Below are positions 33,985 through 41,895 of a DNA stretch of 64,000 nucleotides, in pieces. The DNA is taken from contig JAZSPB010000156.1 in the NCBI GenBank assembly GCA_045537235.1, positions 124,001 to 188,000 of the forward strand, given 5' to 3'. Source of the stretch: RGIG8775 sp045537235. GTDB lineage: Bacteria > Bacillota > Clostridia > Oscillospirales > CAG-272. Position numbers and translations under genes: made by a program. The notes under the pieces are model-generated. The model was given only the letters and a program-made list of their open reading frames with translations. It was not told the DNA's origin and searched no databases. Positions within the stretch are counted from its first letter, which is position 1, and each line of letters begins with the position of its first letter.

Positions 33985-34710
33985 TCATATTCCGTCGTGC
34001 ATTTTATTTGTTGGGAAGTAATCAAGTCCAAGCGTCTTCATGTGTTCCAAACTTTCCACGTCGTCTGCGGCGCGCAAACAGACCTTGAGTCCCATTTTAT
34101 GAGCGGTCACGATCCTTTTCTCATCGCAAGCAAGGGGATCGGAAATACATAAGGAAAATCCTGCGTTTCCAAGATCGCATAGCTCGGATAGTTTGTTTTC
34201 CTCTGCAAATATCCAATGTATGAACATATCGGACGTGTAACGTCTGGTCTCAACAAGTCTTGACAGCGCGCACGAGCTCATAACGACCTCATCATCCGAA
34301 AATCCGTTTTTATGTAATTCGTATATTATTTGCTCAGCGTCATCGGTTTTGAGCTCGATAAACGGAATGCTTCCAAATCGTCTGCAAATCGACAGATATT
34401 CGGAAAATAACGGAATTTTTCTTTCCTCTTTATTGAAGCATTCCACGCGGTTACCGTTGACGATCTCAAATCGGCGTAGTTCGCTATATGACATTTCTGA
34501 AATCTTACCGACTCCGTTACAATATTTGTCTAATGTATCGTTGTGGCAGCATACGATCTCTCCGTCGCGTGTCATATGAACATCCGTCTCAATCGCCCAT
34601 TGCCCGAGCAGTCCTGCATAATAAAAGGATGGGAGCGAGTTTTCGGGAGCGAGCAGTGTAAATCCCCGATGACTGATAAAATGTGTTTTTGGGATGTCAA
34701 ATATCTTCAT
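33985..34710 (-). CDS. Glycerophosphodiester phosphodiesterase family protein
   Basis: Hydrolyses glycerophosphodiesters or related phosphodiesters. 241 residues, a compact TIM barrel without signal peptide. THFISHRGFTLLAPENSLPSF carries the first catalytic His and Glu, AIETDVHMTRDGEIVCCHNDTLD has the metal-binding Glu/Asp and second His, and IPFIELKTDD the third Glu. The ending GLDYFPTNKMHD is typical. ATG 34710 follows GGAGGAAATAAA; a longer frame runs upstream into the intergenic region and is rejected. First gene of an operon with the FAD oxidoreductase, divergent from araC. Confidence 0.88.
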   Translation of the reverse strand: MKIFDIPKTHFISHRGFTLLAPENSLPSFYYAGLLGQWAIETDVHMTRDGEIVCCHNDTLDKYCNGVGKISEMSYSELRRFEIVNGNRVECFNKEERKIPLFSEYLSICRRFGSIPFIELKTDDAEQIIYELHKNGFSDDEVVMSSCALSRLVETRRYTSDMFIHWIFAEENKLSELCDLGNAGFSLCISDPLACDEKRIVTAHKMGLKVCLRAADDVESLEHMKTLGLDYFPTNKMHDGI

Positions 34711-34724
34711 TTTATTTCCTCCTC

Positions 34725-34752
34725 TTGACAATTCAAATAATTCTGGTATAAT
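34725..34752 (+). promoter_or_regulatory. Promoter of the AraC-family regulator
   Basis: TTGACA (34725-34730), a 16-base spacer, then TATAAT (34747-34752). It leaves a leader of about 70 bases that contains the inverted repeats. Confidence 0.72.
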
Positions 34753-34765
34753 ATAGTATATCACA

Positions 34766-34816
34766 TCACAAATTGAATATCTTTTAATTGTGTGATAAAT
34801 ATATTTCAATTTGTGA
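34766..34816. promoter_or_regulatory. Candidate operator between GDPD and AraC genes
   Basis: A perfect 12-bp inverted repeat, TCACAAATTGAA (34766-34777) with TTCAATTTGTGA (34805-34816), and a third partial copy AATTGTGTGAT (34786-34796) between them. The position in the divergent regulator's leader suits autoregulation and control of the GDPD unit. Confidence 0.6.
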
Positions 34817-34832
34817 CATTCAAGGAGCCGAT

Positions 34833-35729
34833 ATGAAGCTGCTTTCACACTATATAGACCAGCGAATGAAAATAAATCCCGACCTTGTAAACTGGACAAA
34901 TCATGTCATAGGCGATGGACTTTTGTACTCTTACAGAGATACTGTATACGATCGGCGTACATATCCCTCCGACCTTCACTATCACGACTATTATGAATTG
35001 GTCATTTTTGAAGAGGGGGATATTCATTATATTTGCGAGGGTTGTGTTTATCATCCGAAATATGGAGATATCATTTTTATCCCTCCCTGTAAATTTCATA
35101 TGTCTATGATCAATTGCGAAAGCACGCACTATAAGCGTCACGTATTCTATTTATATCCTTCGGCGTTTGATGCGATTGGCCACAGTACTCTAACATCATT
35201 TTTAAGCCGAATAAAAGATGGAGATATTCTTGCGTTTACTTCTTTGGAATCAAGAGAAAAGCTTATGAATCTTCTCGTATGCTTGAAGAAGATATTTGCC
35301 GAAGCACATTCTCCGCTCGAAGATGCTTTGGGACTTTCGTACATCATTCATATTTTCTACTTTTTGAATCAAAAAGACTGTCAATCAAAAAGCGATACTT
35401 TATTCTTACCCGAAGTCATTCTCAAATTACAGAAATATATTGACAGTAATTTTTCCAAAATATCATCAGTATCACAGATAGCGGAGCATTTCTTTTATAG
35501 CAGAGAGTATGTTTCAAGGTTATTCAAAAAGTATTTCGATACGACTATATCCGACTATATTATGAAGCGGCGAATCGCGGAAAGCCAATTGCTCATTAAA
35601 CAGGGACTTCCTTTGATAGAAGTCGCGTATCAGGTGGGATTTGGTTCACTCCCCACCTTTATAAGGGCTTTTCGGGCAGTTGCCAATATGACGCCCTCCG
35701 CATACCGAAAAATGCAAAATAATATTTAA
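34833..35729 (+). CDS. AraC-family transcriptional regulator with cupin sensor
   Basis: 298 residues. The N-terminal cupin-like sensor domain (about 30-125) has LHYHDYYELVIFEEGDIHYICEG and DIIFIPPCKFHMS. The C-terminal double helix-turn-helix (about 200-298) has ISSVSQIAEHFFYSREYVSRLFKKYF and the second-helix signature PLIEVAYQVGFGSLPTFIRAFR. ATG 34833 follows AAGGAG by 5 bases; an earlier in-frame TTG at 34788 has no site. The cupin suggests a sugar-type ligand. It is divergent from GDPD-FAD oxidoreductase and is likely their regulator. Codon use looks more A/T-rich than in neighbouring housekeeping genes. Confidence 0.92.
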   Translation: MKLLSHYIDQRMKINPDLVNWTNHVIGDGLLYSYRDTVYDRRTYPSDLHYHDYYELVIFEEGDIHYICEGCVYHPKYGDIIFIPPCKFHMSMINCESTHYKRHVFYLYPSAFDAIGHSTLTSFLSRIKDGDILAFTSLESREKLMNLLVCLKKIFAEAHSPLEDALGLSYIIHIFYFLNQKDCQSKSDTLFLPEVILKLQKYIDSNFSKISSVSQIAEHFFYSREYVSRLFKKYFDTTISDYIMKRRIAESQLLIKQGLPLIEVAYQVGFGSLPTFIRAFRAVANMTPSAYRKMQNNI

Positions 35730-35744
35730 AATATTTTCTAAAAA

Positions 35745-35787
35745 GCAAAACACGGTGCTGATCCATTGAATCAGCACCGTGTTTTGC
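35745..35787. terminator. Perfect hairpin terminator between convergent araC and nucleoside transporter genes
   Basis: An 18-bp perfect stem (35745-35762 with 35770-35787; arm GCAAAACACGGTGCTGAT) and 7-base loop. On the minus strand it is followed by UUUUU, so it best terminates the permease operon ending at 35841; it may also stop araC. Confidence 0.82.
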
Positions 35788-35815
35788 AAAACTGTCCTTT
35801 AGAGTGACGCTCTAA
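35788..35815. repeat. Right boundary repeat of the 3.8-kb cassette
   Basis: AAAACTGTCCTTTAGAG (35788-35804) is the inverted, one-mismatch copy of 31977-31993. Next to it is the hairpin TTAGAG (35799-35804)/CTCTAA (35810-35815). Confidence 0.6.
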
Positions 35816-35840
35816 TCAGATGACTCTTTAAAAATTTAAA

Positions 35841-36836
35841 TTACCGTTCTTCGCGGAAATACGGAAGACCCAGATGTTGAGGAGGCTGATGCTCTCTCTT
35901 TTTACGGATGCTTGTCACAATAAGAACCGCAATCGTTACCACATACGGCAACATATTGAAGAGCGGTGCGATATCTCTGGCCACACCCACATAATTGTAA
36001 AGAATATACAAGCCGCCAAACAAGACCGAACCCGCAATACCAACCATCGGCTTCCACAAAGCGAAAATAACCAAAGCGATCGCCAACCATCCGCGCTCAC
36101 CAAGCGCACCGTCATTGGCCCATGTTCCCATCTGGTAATCCATTACATAATAAAGACCTCCAAGACCCGCGATCATACCGCCAATGGTGGTGGAAATATA
36201 TTTATACTTGGTAACATTGATACCTGCGGCATCTGCCGTCGCAGGATTTTCACCAACCGCGCGGAGATTGAGTCCGATTCTGGTTCTTTTTATGATTATA
36301 GCTGTTACTACGGCAATAATGATTGCAATATACGCAAGGAAACCGTAGGAAAGGAAGATATCGCCAAACCAACCAAGATTCTTTGCAAACGGAAGTGTTT
36401 TCAGAAATGCATCGCTGGTAGCCTTCAATTTGATTTCCGCGCCGCCATTATTGACAAGCTTGATCAAAGATCCGCCAAAGAAGTTTCCGATTCCCTCACC
36501 GAAGATCGTGAGAGCAAGGCCGGCTACATTTTGATTGGCACGAAGTGTGATGGTAAGAAAACTGTAGATCAATGCCATCAAGCCCGCTCCGACGAGAGAG
36601 GACAAAAGCGGAATCAAGATCGTCAACACAGGATTCATAGCGCTTCCCATTGCATTCTCATAGAAAAAGCCGCCAATAATACCCGAGATGCCGCCAACAT
36701 ACATAATGCCGGGAATACCAAGATTCAAATTGCCCGACTTTTCTGTTATGATCTCACCGGTACAAGCATACAACAACGGGATACCCACTACAACCGCTCT
36801 GGGGAAAAATCTAAGAAGAAACTCAAGAAATTCCAT
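35841..36836 (-). CDS. Nucleoside ABC importer permease (NupQ-like)
   Basis: 331 residues, about nine membrane helices, BPD_transp_2 family. LLYACTGEIITEKSGNLNLGIPGIMYVGG is the characteristic N-terminal segment, and AVGENPATADAAGINVTKYKY is the coupling-loop signature of this permease type, with INVTKYK contacting the ATPase. It overlaps the upstream permease by one base (TAATG). It is the last gene of a four-gene unit: binding lipoprotein, ATPase, permease, permease. Confidence 0.9.
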   Translation of the reverse strand: MEFLEFLLRFFPRAVVVGIPLLYACTGEIITEKSGNLNLGIPGIMYVGGISGIIGGFFYENAMGSAMNPVLTILIPLLSSLVGAGLMALIYSFLTITLRANQNVAGLALTIFGEGIGNFFGGSLIKLVNNGGAEIKLKATSDAFLKTLPFAKNLGWFGDIFLSYGFLAYIAIIIAVVTAIIIKRTRIGLNLRAVGENPATADAAGINVTKYKYISTTIGGMIAGLGGLYYVMDYQMGTWANDGALGERGWLAIALVIFALWKPMVGIAGSVLFGGLYILYNYVGVARDIAPLFNMLPYVVTIAVLIVTSIRKKREHQPPQHLGLPYFREER

Positions 36837-37972
36837 TACTCGTCCTCTCCTTTCTTTTCACCGCCACGCTGTTTGTTGAATACGATTCGATAATTCAAGA
36901 AAAATTCGCTTCCAATGATAAAGAACAGAATGATTCCGATGATGATATCGGCAAGCGAGGCATTCAATCCCGTATGCGTAGCAATTCCGCCCGCACCTTC
37001 TTCAAGGAAGGCAATAAAGAACGCAACGCCCGCCATAAACAGCGGATTGAATTTGGCAAGCCAAGAAACCATTACCGCCGTAAATCCGTTTCCGCCGGCC
37101 GTGTTCGCAGCGATGGTATGGTGCGTTCCCGAAACAAGGAGAACACCGGCAAGACCGCAAACCGCCCCCGAAATCGCCATGGTTCGAATGATAACCTTCT
37201 TCACATTGATTCCGACATAGCGCGCCGTGTTTTCGCTCTCACCCACAACCGATATTTCAAAACCTTGCTTGCTGTATTTGAGATATACATACATCAACAC
37301 AGTAATGCCGACCACGATCAGAATATTCAACAAATAGTCCTGTCCGAAAATTTTGGGAAGCCAACCAACCTGTTTATGCTCGCCAAAGAGGTTGATCACG
37401 CCTACCTTACCGGAATCTTTGGGGCTTTCCCACTTGACAATAAAGAAGGAAACAAGCTGCATCGCACAATAGTTCATCATAAGGGTGAACAGGGTTTCAT
37501 TGGCACCCCACTGTGCCTTGAAAATTGCGGGAATCATTCCCCAAAGCATTCCCAAAAGAATGCCGGACACAAAGATCAAAAGAATCAGCAGACCGTTGGG
37601 AACCTTTCCGCGAAGTGTGATCATACAAGCGGCCGCAGCAAGACCTCCCATCAGCACCTGTCCTTCGGCACCGATGTTCCAAAATCTCATTTTAAATGCG
37701 GGGGTAACCGCCAATGAGATGCAAAGCAATATGGCTGTCTTTTGAAAAAGATCAAGAACGCCGTTTCCGTTGATTCCGATCGCACCTACAATAAGAGCAC
37801 GGAAAACCTCAAGAGGATTGCGCTTGGTCAACAATATGATCAAAATCGAGCAGACCACCAGCGCGATCAAAACGGCGCACGCGCGTACCAGCAAAGGCTT
37901 TTTCCATCCCAAGGTTTCCTCCTTGATGATATGAAAAAGCGGCTCACGCGTTTTTTTCGTTGCTTTCATCAT
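36836..37972 (-). CDS. Nucleoside ABC importer permease (NupP-like)
   Basis: 378 residues, about nine to ten membrane helices. LAVTPAFKMRFWNIGAEGQVLMGGLAA is the family's N-terminal signature and SENTARYVGINVKKVIIRT the ATPase-coupling loop. The long cytoplasmic N-terminus (MMKATKKTREPLFHIIKEETL) is usual. It overlaps the ATPase gene by 4 bases and the next permease by one, so translation of all three is coupled. Confidence 0.9.
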   Translation of the reverse strand: MMKATKKTREPLFHIIKEETLGWKKPLLVRACAVLIALVVCSILIILLTKRNPLEVFRALIVGAIGINGNGVLDLFQKTAILLCISLAVTPAFKMRFWNIGAEGQVLMGGLAAAACMITLRGKVPNGLLILLIFVSGILLGMLWGMIPAIFKAQWGANETLFTLMMNYCAMQLVSFFIVKWESPKDSGKVGVINLFGEHKQVGWLPKIFGQDYLLNILIVVGITVLMYVYLKYSKQGFEISVVGESENTARYVGINVKKVIIRTMAISGAVCGLAGVLLVSGTHHTIAANTAGGNGFTAVMVSWLAKFNPLFMAGVAFFIAFLEEGAGGIATHTGLNASLADIIIGIILFFIIGSEFFLNYRIVFNKQRGGEKKGEDE

Positions 37973-39501
37973 ATTGCCTCACCTCCATCAACTTTAGTCA
38001 TAAGCAAGCCAAGCTGTTCCTTGGTTGCCTGCTTGGCATCCACAACGCCGGTGATCTTTCCCGAGCTGATAACCATAATTCTGTCACACAGATCGATCAG
38101 CACGTCAAGATCCTCACCTACAAAAATCACCGCAACGCCCTTTTTCTTTTGGTTATTGAGAACGTTGTAAATGGTATAGGAAGAATTGATATCCAATCCG
38201 CGCACGGGATATGCCGCCATAAGCACCGAAGGAGAGAAAGACAGCTCTCGTCCCAAAAGAACCTTTTGAACATTACCGCCCGAAAGACGGGAAACGGGGG
38301 TCTTCAAGTCAGGCGTCACGATTTCCAGCTCGGAAACAATATTTTCTGCAATCTCCTTGGGACGCTTGCGCTTGACAAAAATTCCCTTTCCTTTGCTGTA
38401 ACGGCGAAGAAGGACATTGTCCACAATTCCCATATTGGCTACAAGTCCCATTCCCAGGCGGTCTTCCGGAATAAAAGAAAGACGGACGCCAAGGTCATGG
38501 ATCTGTTTAGGATTTTTATGAAGCAAATTCACGGCTTCGTTATTTTGAGGATTGGTGTATATGATCTCACCGCAATCCAAGTCTTGCAATCCGGCAATGG
38601 CCTCCAGCAACTCTCTTTGACCGCTTCCTGCGATTCCGGCAATTCCCAAAATTTCTCCACTGTATGCGGTAAAGGAAACATCATCCAGAACCTTTACGCC
38701 TTCATGGTTGGTGCAAGTGATATGATTGACCGAAATCCGTTGCGTTACATTTTCAGGCTCGCTTCGATCGATATTGAGAACCACCTTTTTGCCCACCATC
38801 ATCTCGGTAAGCTCCGCCTCGTTGGTTTCTGCGGTCACAACGGTATCGATATACTCGCCTTTGCGAAGCACAGCCACGCGGTCGGAAAGCGACATCACCT
38901 CGTGAAGTTTATGAGTGATAATGACGATCGACTTTCCGTCCTCTCGCATTTTGCGAAGGACCGAGAAAAGCTTTTGCGTCTCTTGAGGCGTAAGAACGGC
39001 AGTAGGCTCATCCAAGATCAAGATATCCGCGCCGCGATACAGCACCTTAATGATCTCTACCGTCTGCTTTTCGGAAACGGCCATATCATATATCTTTTTA
39101 TTGGGGTCGATCTCAAAGCCGTATCGATTGCAGATCTCAGCAACACGCATCGATGCCGCTTTAATGTTATACGTTTCGTCCTCAAGTCCCAAAACGATGT
39201 TTTCTGTTGCGGTAAAGAGATCCACAAGCTTAAAATGCTGATGGATCATTCCAATACCGTATTTGAACGCATCTTTGGGCGAATTGATGACTACTTCTTC
39301 GCCATTTATAAAGATCTGCCCTTCGTCGGGAAAGTATATTCCCGATATCATGTTCATAAGCGTGGTCTTTCCGCTTCCGTTTTCGCCCAGAATGGAAAGG
39401 ATCTCCCCTTTTCTTACGGTAAGATTGACATTCTTATTTGCAATCACACTGCCAAAGTGTTTACTGACACCTACCAGTTCTATTGCCGGCAAACCGTTCA
39501 C
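37969..39501 (-). CDS. Nucleoside ABC importer ATPase with tandem ATP-binding domains (NupO-like)
   Basis: 510 residues. Start GTG 39501 was chosen because GGAGG (39510-39514) lies 8 bases upstream and it gives the usual length; the open frame to 39567 is longer. Domain 1: Walker A GENGSGKTTL, Walker B LILDEPTAVLTPQE. Domain 2: GIAGIAGSGQRELLEAIAG (degenerate Walker A, as usual for this class), signature LSGGNVQKVLLGREL, then a degenerate Walker B in MAAYPVRGLD. One competent site per protein is typical of ribose/nucleoside importers. Confidence 0.92.
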   Translation of the reverse strand: MNGLPAIELVGVSKHFGSVIANKNVNLTVRKGEILSILGENGSGKTTLMNMISGIYFPDEGQIFINGEEVVINSPKDAFKYGIGMIHQHFKLVDLFTATENIVLGLEDETYNIKAASMRVAEICNRYGFEIDPNKKIYDMAVSEKQTVEIIKVLYRGADILILDEPTAVLTPQETQKLFSVLRKMREDGKSIVIITHKLHEVMSLSDRVAVLRKGEYIDTVVTAETNEAELTEMMVGKKVVLNIDRSEPENVTQRISVNHITCTNHEGVKVLDDVSFTAYSGEILGIAGIAGSGQRELLEAIAGLQDLDCGEIIYTNPQNNEAVNLLHKNPKQIHDLGVRLSFIPEDRLGMGLVANMGIVDNVLLRRYSKGKGIFVKRKRPKEIAENIVSELEIVTPDLKTPVSRLSGGNVQKVLLGRELSFSPSVLMAAYPVRGLDINSSYTIYNVLNNQKKKGVAVIFVGEDLDVLIDLCDRIMVISSGKITGVVDAKQATKEQLGLLMTKVDGGEAI

Positions 39502-39604
39502 TCTGTGTTCCTCCATTTCATTTTTTTGCAATTTTTCTCCGAAAAAACAACCGCAGAAACATCGCAATTATCTTTTCGCAAAAAAATCAAAGCATCTTCA
39601 AGGA

Positions 39605-39641
39605 CAATAGGCGGAGCAAAAACCATGCTCCGCCTTTATTG
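39605..39641 (-). other. Stable hairpin between binding-protein and ATPase genes
   Basis: Stem GGCGGAGCA (39610-39618) with TGCTCCGCC (39626-39634), extended by CAATA/TATTG with a bulge. No U-run follows on the minus strand, so it is better read as an mRNA-stabilising or processing hairpin that would raise binding-protein levels over the membrane genes. Confidence 0.6.
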
Positions 39642-39652
39642 TCGGAAATAAC

Positions 39653-40879
39653 TTACTGAATGGTTGTGATACCGTCAATATCGATATCGAAATAAGGAGC
39701 GGATCTGTATTCGGACTCATGGAAGTAACCGTCAGCAATAACCTCGGTCTCACCCTTCCAAGTCTCATCGGTATCAACATCGGCAAGGTAGGAGGTAAGA
39801 GTCTCACCCTTAACCGTGAAGTTAGCGGTGCTGAATACCTTGATCGTACCGTCGATCAAGCCCTGCTTTGCAGTATCGATAGCAGCCTGAGTTCCTTCTG
39901 CGGCAACAGCGGTGTTAAGAGCGGTAAGCTCAACGGAGCCATCCTTAAGAGAACCGGTGAAATCGTTAACGATCTTCTCGCCGGCCTGAACCTGCTGGAT
40001 CATATACTTGAAGTAAGGAGCCCAGTTGATGCGGGAAGAAATCAGAGCGGTGCCGGGGCATGCGCTGGTGGTGCTTCCGTTGTAAGCAACATTGGGAACA
40101 CCTCTCTTATCGCACGCGTTGGGAGCACCCATAGAGTCAGCGTGCTGGCTGATCAGAACGCAACCGCCGTCCATCAGTGCGTTAGCAGCCTCCTGCTCCT
40201 TGGTCATATCGTACCATTCGTTGGTGTACTTAACGTCCATGGTAACGGTGGGGCAAACAGACTTTGCGCCAAGGTAGAATGCGGTCAGACCGGACTTAAC
40301 CTCTGCGTAAGGCATAGCACCTACATAACCCATCTTTGCCTTGTCTGCGGTGATCTTTCCTTCAGCGATCATCTCGTTGAGCTTAAGACCGGCAACGATA
40401 CCTGCAAGATATCTGCCCTCGTAAATAGAAGCAAATGCATTGTGGAAGTTGTTAAGCTCCTGAGTGTGAGCCTTGGTACCGGTAGCATGGCAGAACTCAA
40501 CATCGGGGAACTCCATAGCAGCCTGGATCATGTAGTCCTCATGACCAAAGCTATCAGCGAAGATAACATCGCAACCAAGACCTACAAGCTCTTTTGCAGC
40601 CTCGTAGCACTCCTGACCCTCGGGAATGTTGGTCTTGAGGATCACTTGCTCGTCGGTAAGACCGAGCTCGGTCTTTACAGCATTTGCTGCGTCAATAAAG
40701 TTCTTGTCGTAAGTGGAATTCTCATCGTGAAGGAAGATGAAACCAACCTTGATCTGGTCATCTTCTTTTCCGTTGTCCTCTTTTCCACCGTCCGAGGAAG
40801 GGGCTCCGCATGCTCCGAAAACGACCAGCATAGATGCCAGCATTGCCAGAACAAGAAGTGCAGAAAGAATCTTTTTCAT
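39653..40879 (-). CDS. BMP/PnrA-family purine nucleoside-binding lipoprotein
   Basis: Captures nucleosides outside the membrane for the downstream ABC importer. 408 residues. Lipobox FGAC gives C24, followed by a Gly/Asp/Lys linker, then the two-lobed periplasmic-binding fold: KVGFIFLHDENSTYDKNFIDA, DVIFADSFGHEDYM, EFCHATGTK, YEGRYLAGIVAG, KMGYVGAMPYAEV, CVLISQHADSMGAPNAC. The aromatic and Asp residues that stack on and bind the nucleoside in PnrA-like proteins have counterparts in these segments. The ATG has AAAGGAG 8 bases upstream. Leader elements are discussed under the 23-bp tandem repeat. Confidence 0.93.
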   Translation of the reverse strand: MKKILSALLVLAMLASMLVVFGACGAPSSDGGKEDNGKEDDQIKVGFIFLHDENSTYDKNFIDAANAVKTELGLTDEQVILKTNIPEGQECYEAAKELVGLGCDVIFADSFGHEDYMIQAAMEFPDVEFCHATGTKAHTQELNNFHNAFASIYEGRYLAGIVAGLKLNEMIAEGKITADKAKMGYVGAMPYAEVKSGLTAFYLGAKSVCPTVTMDVKYTNEWYDMTKEQEAANALMDGGCVLISQHADSMGAPNACDKRGVPNVAYNGSTTSACPGTALISSRINWAPYFKYMIQQVQAGEKIVNDFTGSLKDGSVELTALNTAVAAEGTQAAIDTAKQGLIDGTIKVFSTANFTVKGETLTSYLADVDTDETWKGETEVIADGYFHESEYRSAPYFDIDIDGITTIQ

Positions 40880-41102
40880 GTTTTTTCTCCTTTTGCTTTA
40901 TATAATTTTTTAATTGTCCACCTGCTTTTGACAAGTGAAAAATCCAAAAGTAACAGGCTCCCCATTGCACACCGCAAAAGTGGATAGGAGAGCAAGGTAA
41001 ATCAAATCAACATATCCGATACAATTATGATATCATATCCGATACAATTATGATATAATATTAGATAAGCGAGAAAAACTCAAAACAAAAATACCAACAT
41101 TC
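40880..41102. other. Leader region upstream of the BMP lipoprotein gene
   Basis: 223 bases between the BMP gene and xpt (same strand). It holds a perfect 23-bp tandem duplication (41011-41056) and, on the minus strand, short hairpin-forming stretches such as TTGTC...GACAA (about 40914-40934). I could not match a purine, 2'-deoxyguanosine or NMT1 riboswitch consensus. Confidence 0.55.
41011..41056. repeat. Perfect 23-bp tandem repeat upstream of the nucleoside importer operon
   Basis: Two exact adjacent copies (41011-41033 and 41034-41056) that begin CATATCCGATACAATTATG. Each is partly palindromic (ATATC...GATAT ends). It is in the promoter zone of the BMP operon, so a duplicated operator is likely. 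Confidence 0.75.
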
Positions 41103-41678
41103 TCATTGCTTTCGAAAAACGACTTCACAGTTTGTCATCTCGTCAACAATAGCCAGCGATTCCACACGGACTCCGGCTGCACGGAGCTTGTCACCTCCGC
41201 CTTGAAAACCTTTTTCCACGGCAATGGCGCAACCAACGACCTCGGCTCCGGCCTCCTTTGACATGGCGATCAAACCGTTCAGCGCATTTCCACACGCAAG
41301 AAAATCATCGGCAATCAAAATTCTATCTTCGGGACAAAGATATTCTTTGCTGATCACGATGGTATAATCCTTATTATGGGTATAGGAATGTACTACCGTT
41401 TTATAGGTATCGTTTCCGACATTGGCGGAAGAATGTTTTTTGGCAAAGGTCATAGGAACACCCAACTGCGCCGCGATAGCAAAAGCGAATGCGATTCCCG
41501 ATGCTTCAATGGTCAGCACTTTAGTGATTTTTTCTCCCGAAAAAAGATCGGCTATCTCTCTTCCCATTTTCATCATGAAATTCACATCGATACGCTGGTT
41601 GAGAAAGGAACCAACCTTGAGAATATGACCGGGCAAAACTGCTCCTTCGTTTATAATCTTTTCCTCAAGAGCCTTCAT
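41103..41678 (-). CDS. xpt: Xanthine phosphoribosyltransferase
   Basis: Converts xanthine and PRPP to XMP in purine salvage. 191 residues, matching Bacillus Xpt. MKALEEKIINEGAVLPGHILKVGSFLNQRID is the typical N-terminus, FAKKHSSANVGNDTYKTVVHSYT follows, and the PRPP-binding motif is RILIADDFLACGNAL. ATG 41678 follows GGTGGAG by 8 bases. The longer open frame to 41849 runs through the promoter and is rejected. The leader from the promoter is only about 40 bases, too short for the purine riboswitch that often controls xpt. Next to a nucleoside importer operon on the same strand, so the two form a purine-salvage neighbourhood. Confidence 0.95.
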   Translation of the reverse strand: MKALEEKIINEGAVLPGHILKVGSFLNQRIDVNFMMKMGREIADLFSGEKITKVLTIEASGIAFAFAIAAQLGVPMTFAKKHSSANVGNDTYKTVVHSYTHNKDYTIVISKEYLCPEDRILIADDFLACGNALNGLIAMSKEAGAEVVGCAIAVEKGFQGGGDKLRAAGVRVESLAIVDEMTNCEVVFRKQ

Positions 41679-41723
41679 GACATACTCCACCTTCCTATCA
41701 AAATGTGAATAATTTATAAAGAA

Positions 41724-41752
41724 AGTATAGCACAAAAAAATGCGCATGTCAA
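41724..41752 (-). promoter_or_regulatory. SigA promoter of xpt
   Basis: On the minus strand a perfect TTGACA (41752-41747), a 17-base spacer, then TATACT (41729-41724). Confidence 0.85.
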
Positions 41753-41808
41753 TGGTTAGAGAAAATTTTGTCAAAATAAGATGAAAAAGAAAACACAAAG
41801 AGCAACAC

Positions 41809-41843
41809 AAAAAAGCACTCCTCAAAAAAGAGAAAGTGCTTTT
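41809..41843 (-). terminator. Terminator of the small membrane-protein gene
   Basis: On the minus strand AAGCACTTTCTC pairs with GAGGAGTGCTT (one mismatch) around a U-rich loop and is followed by U6. It lies about 50 bases past the stop at 41896. Confidence 0.75.
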
Positions 41844-41895
41844 CCGCAAAACGGAGGTGCTTCTAGCTCTAAAAAGGCAAAAAATTTAATCATAA

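Noticed and set aside
37960..39651. 563-codon open frame opposite the ABC ATPase gene
   Set aside because: Basic, His/Arg-rich translation without motifs. The opposite strand has clear Walker and signature motifs and matched translation signals.
41011..41056. CRISPR array
   Set aside because: The two 23-bp copies are directly adjacent with no spacers and there are no cas genes in the window.
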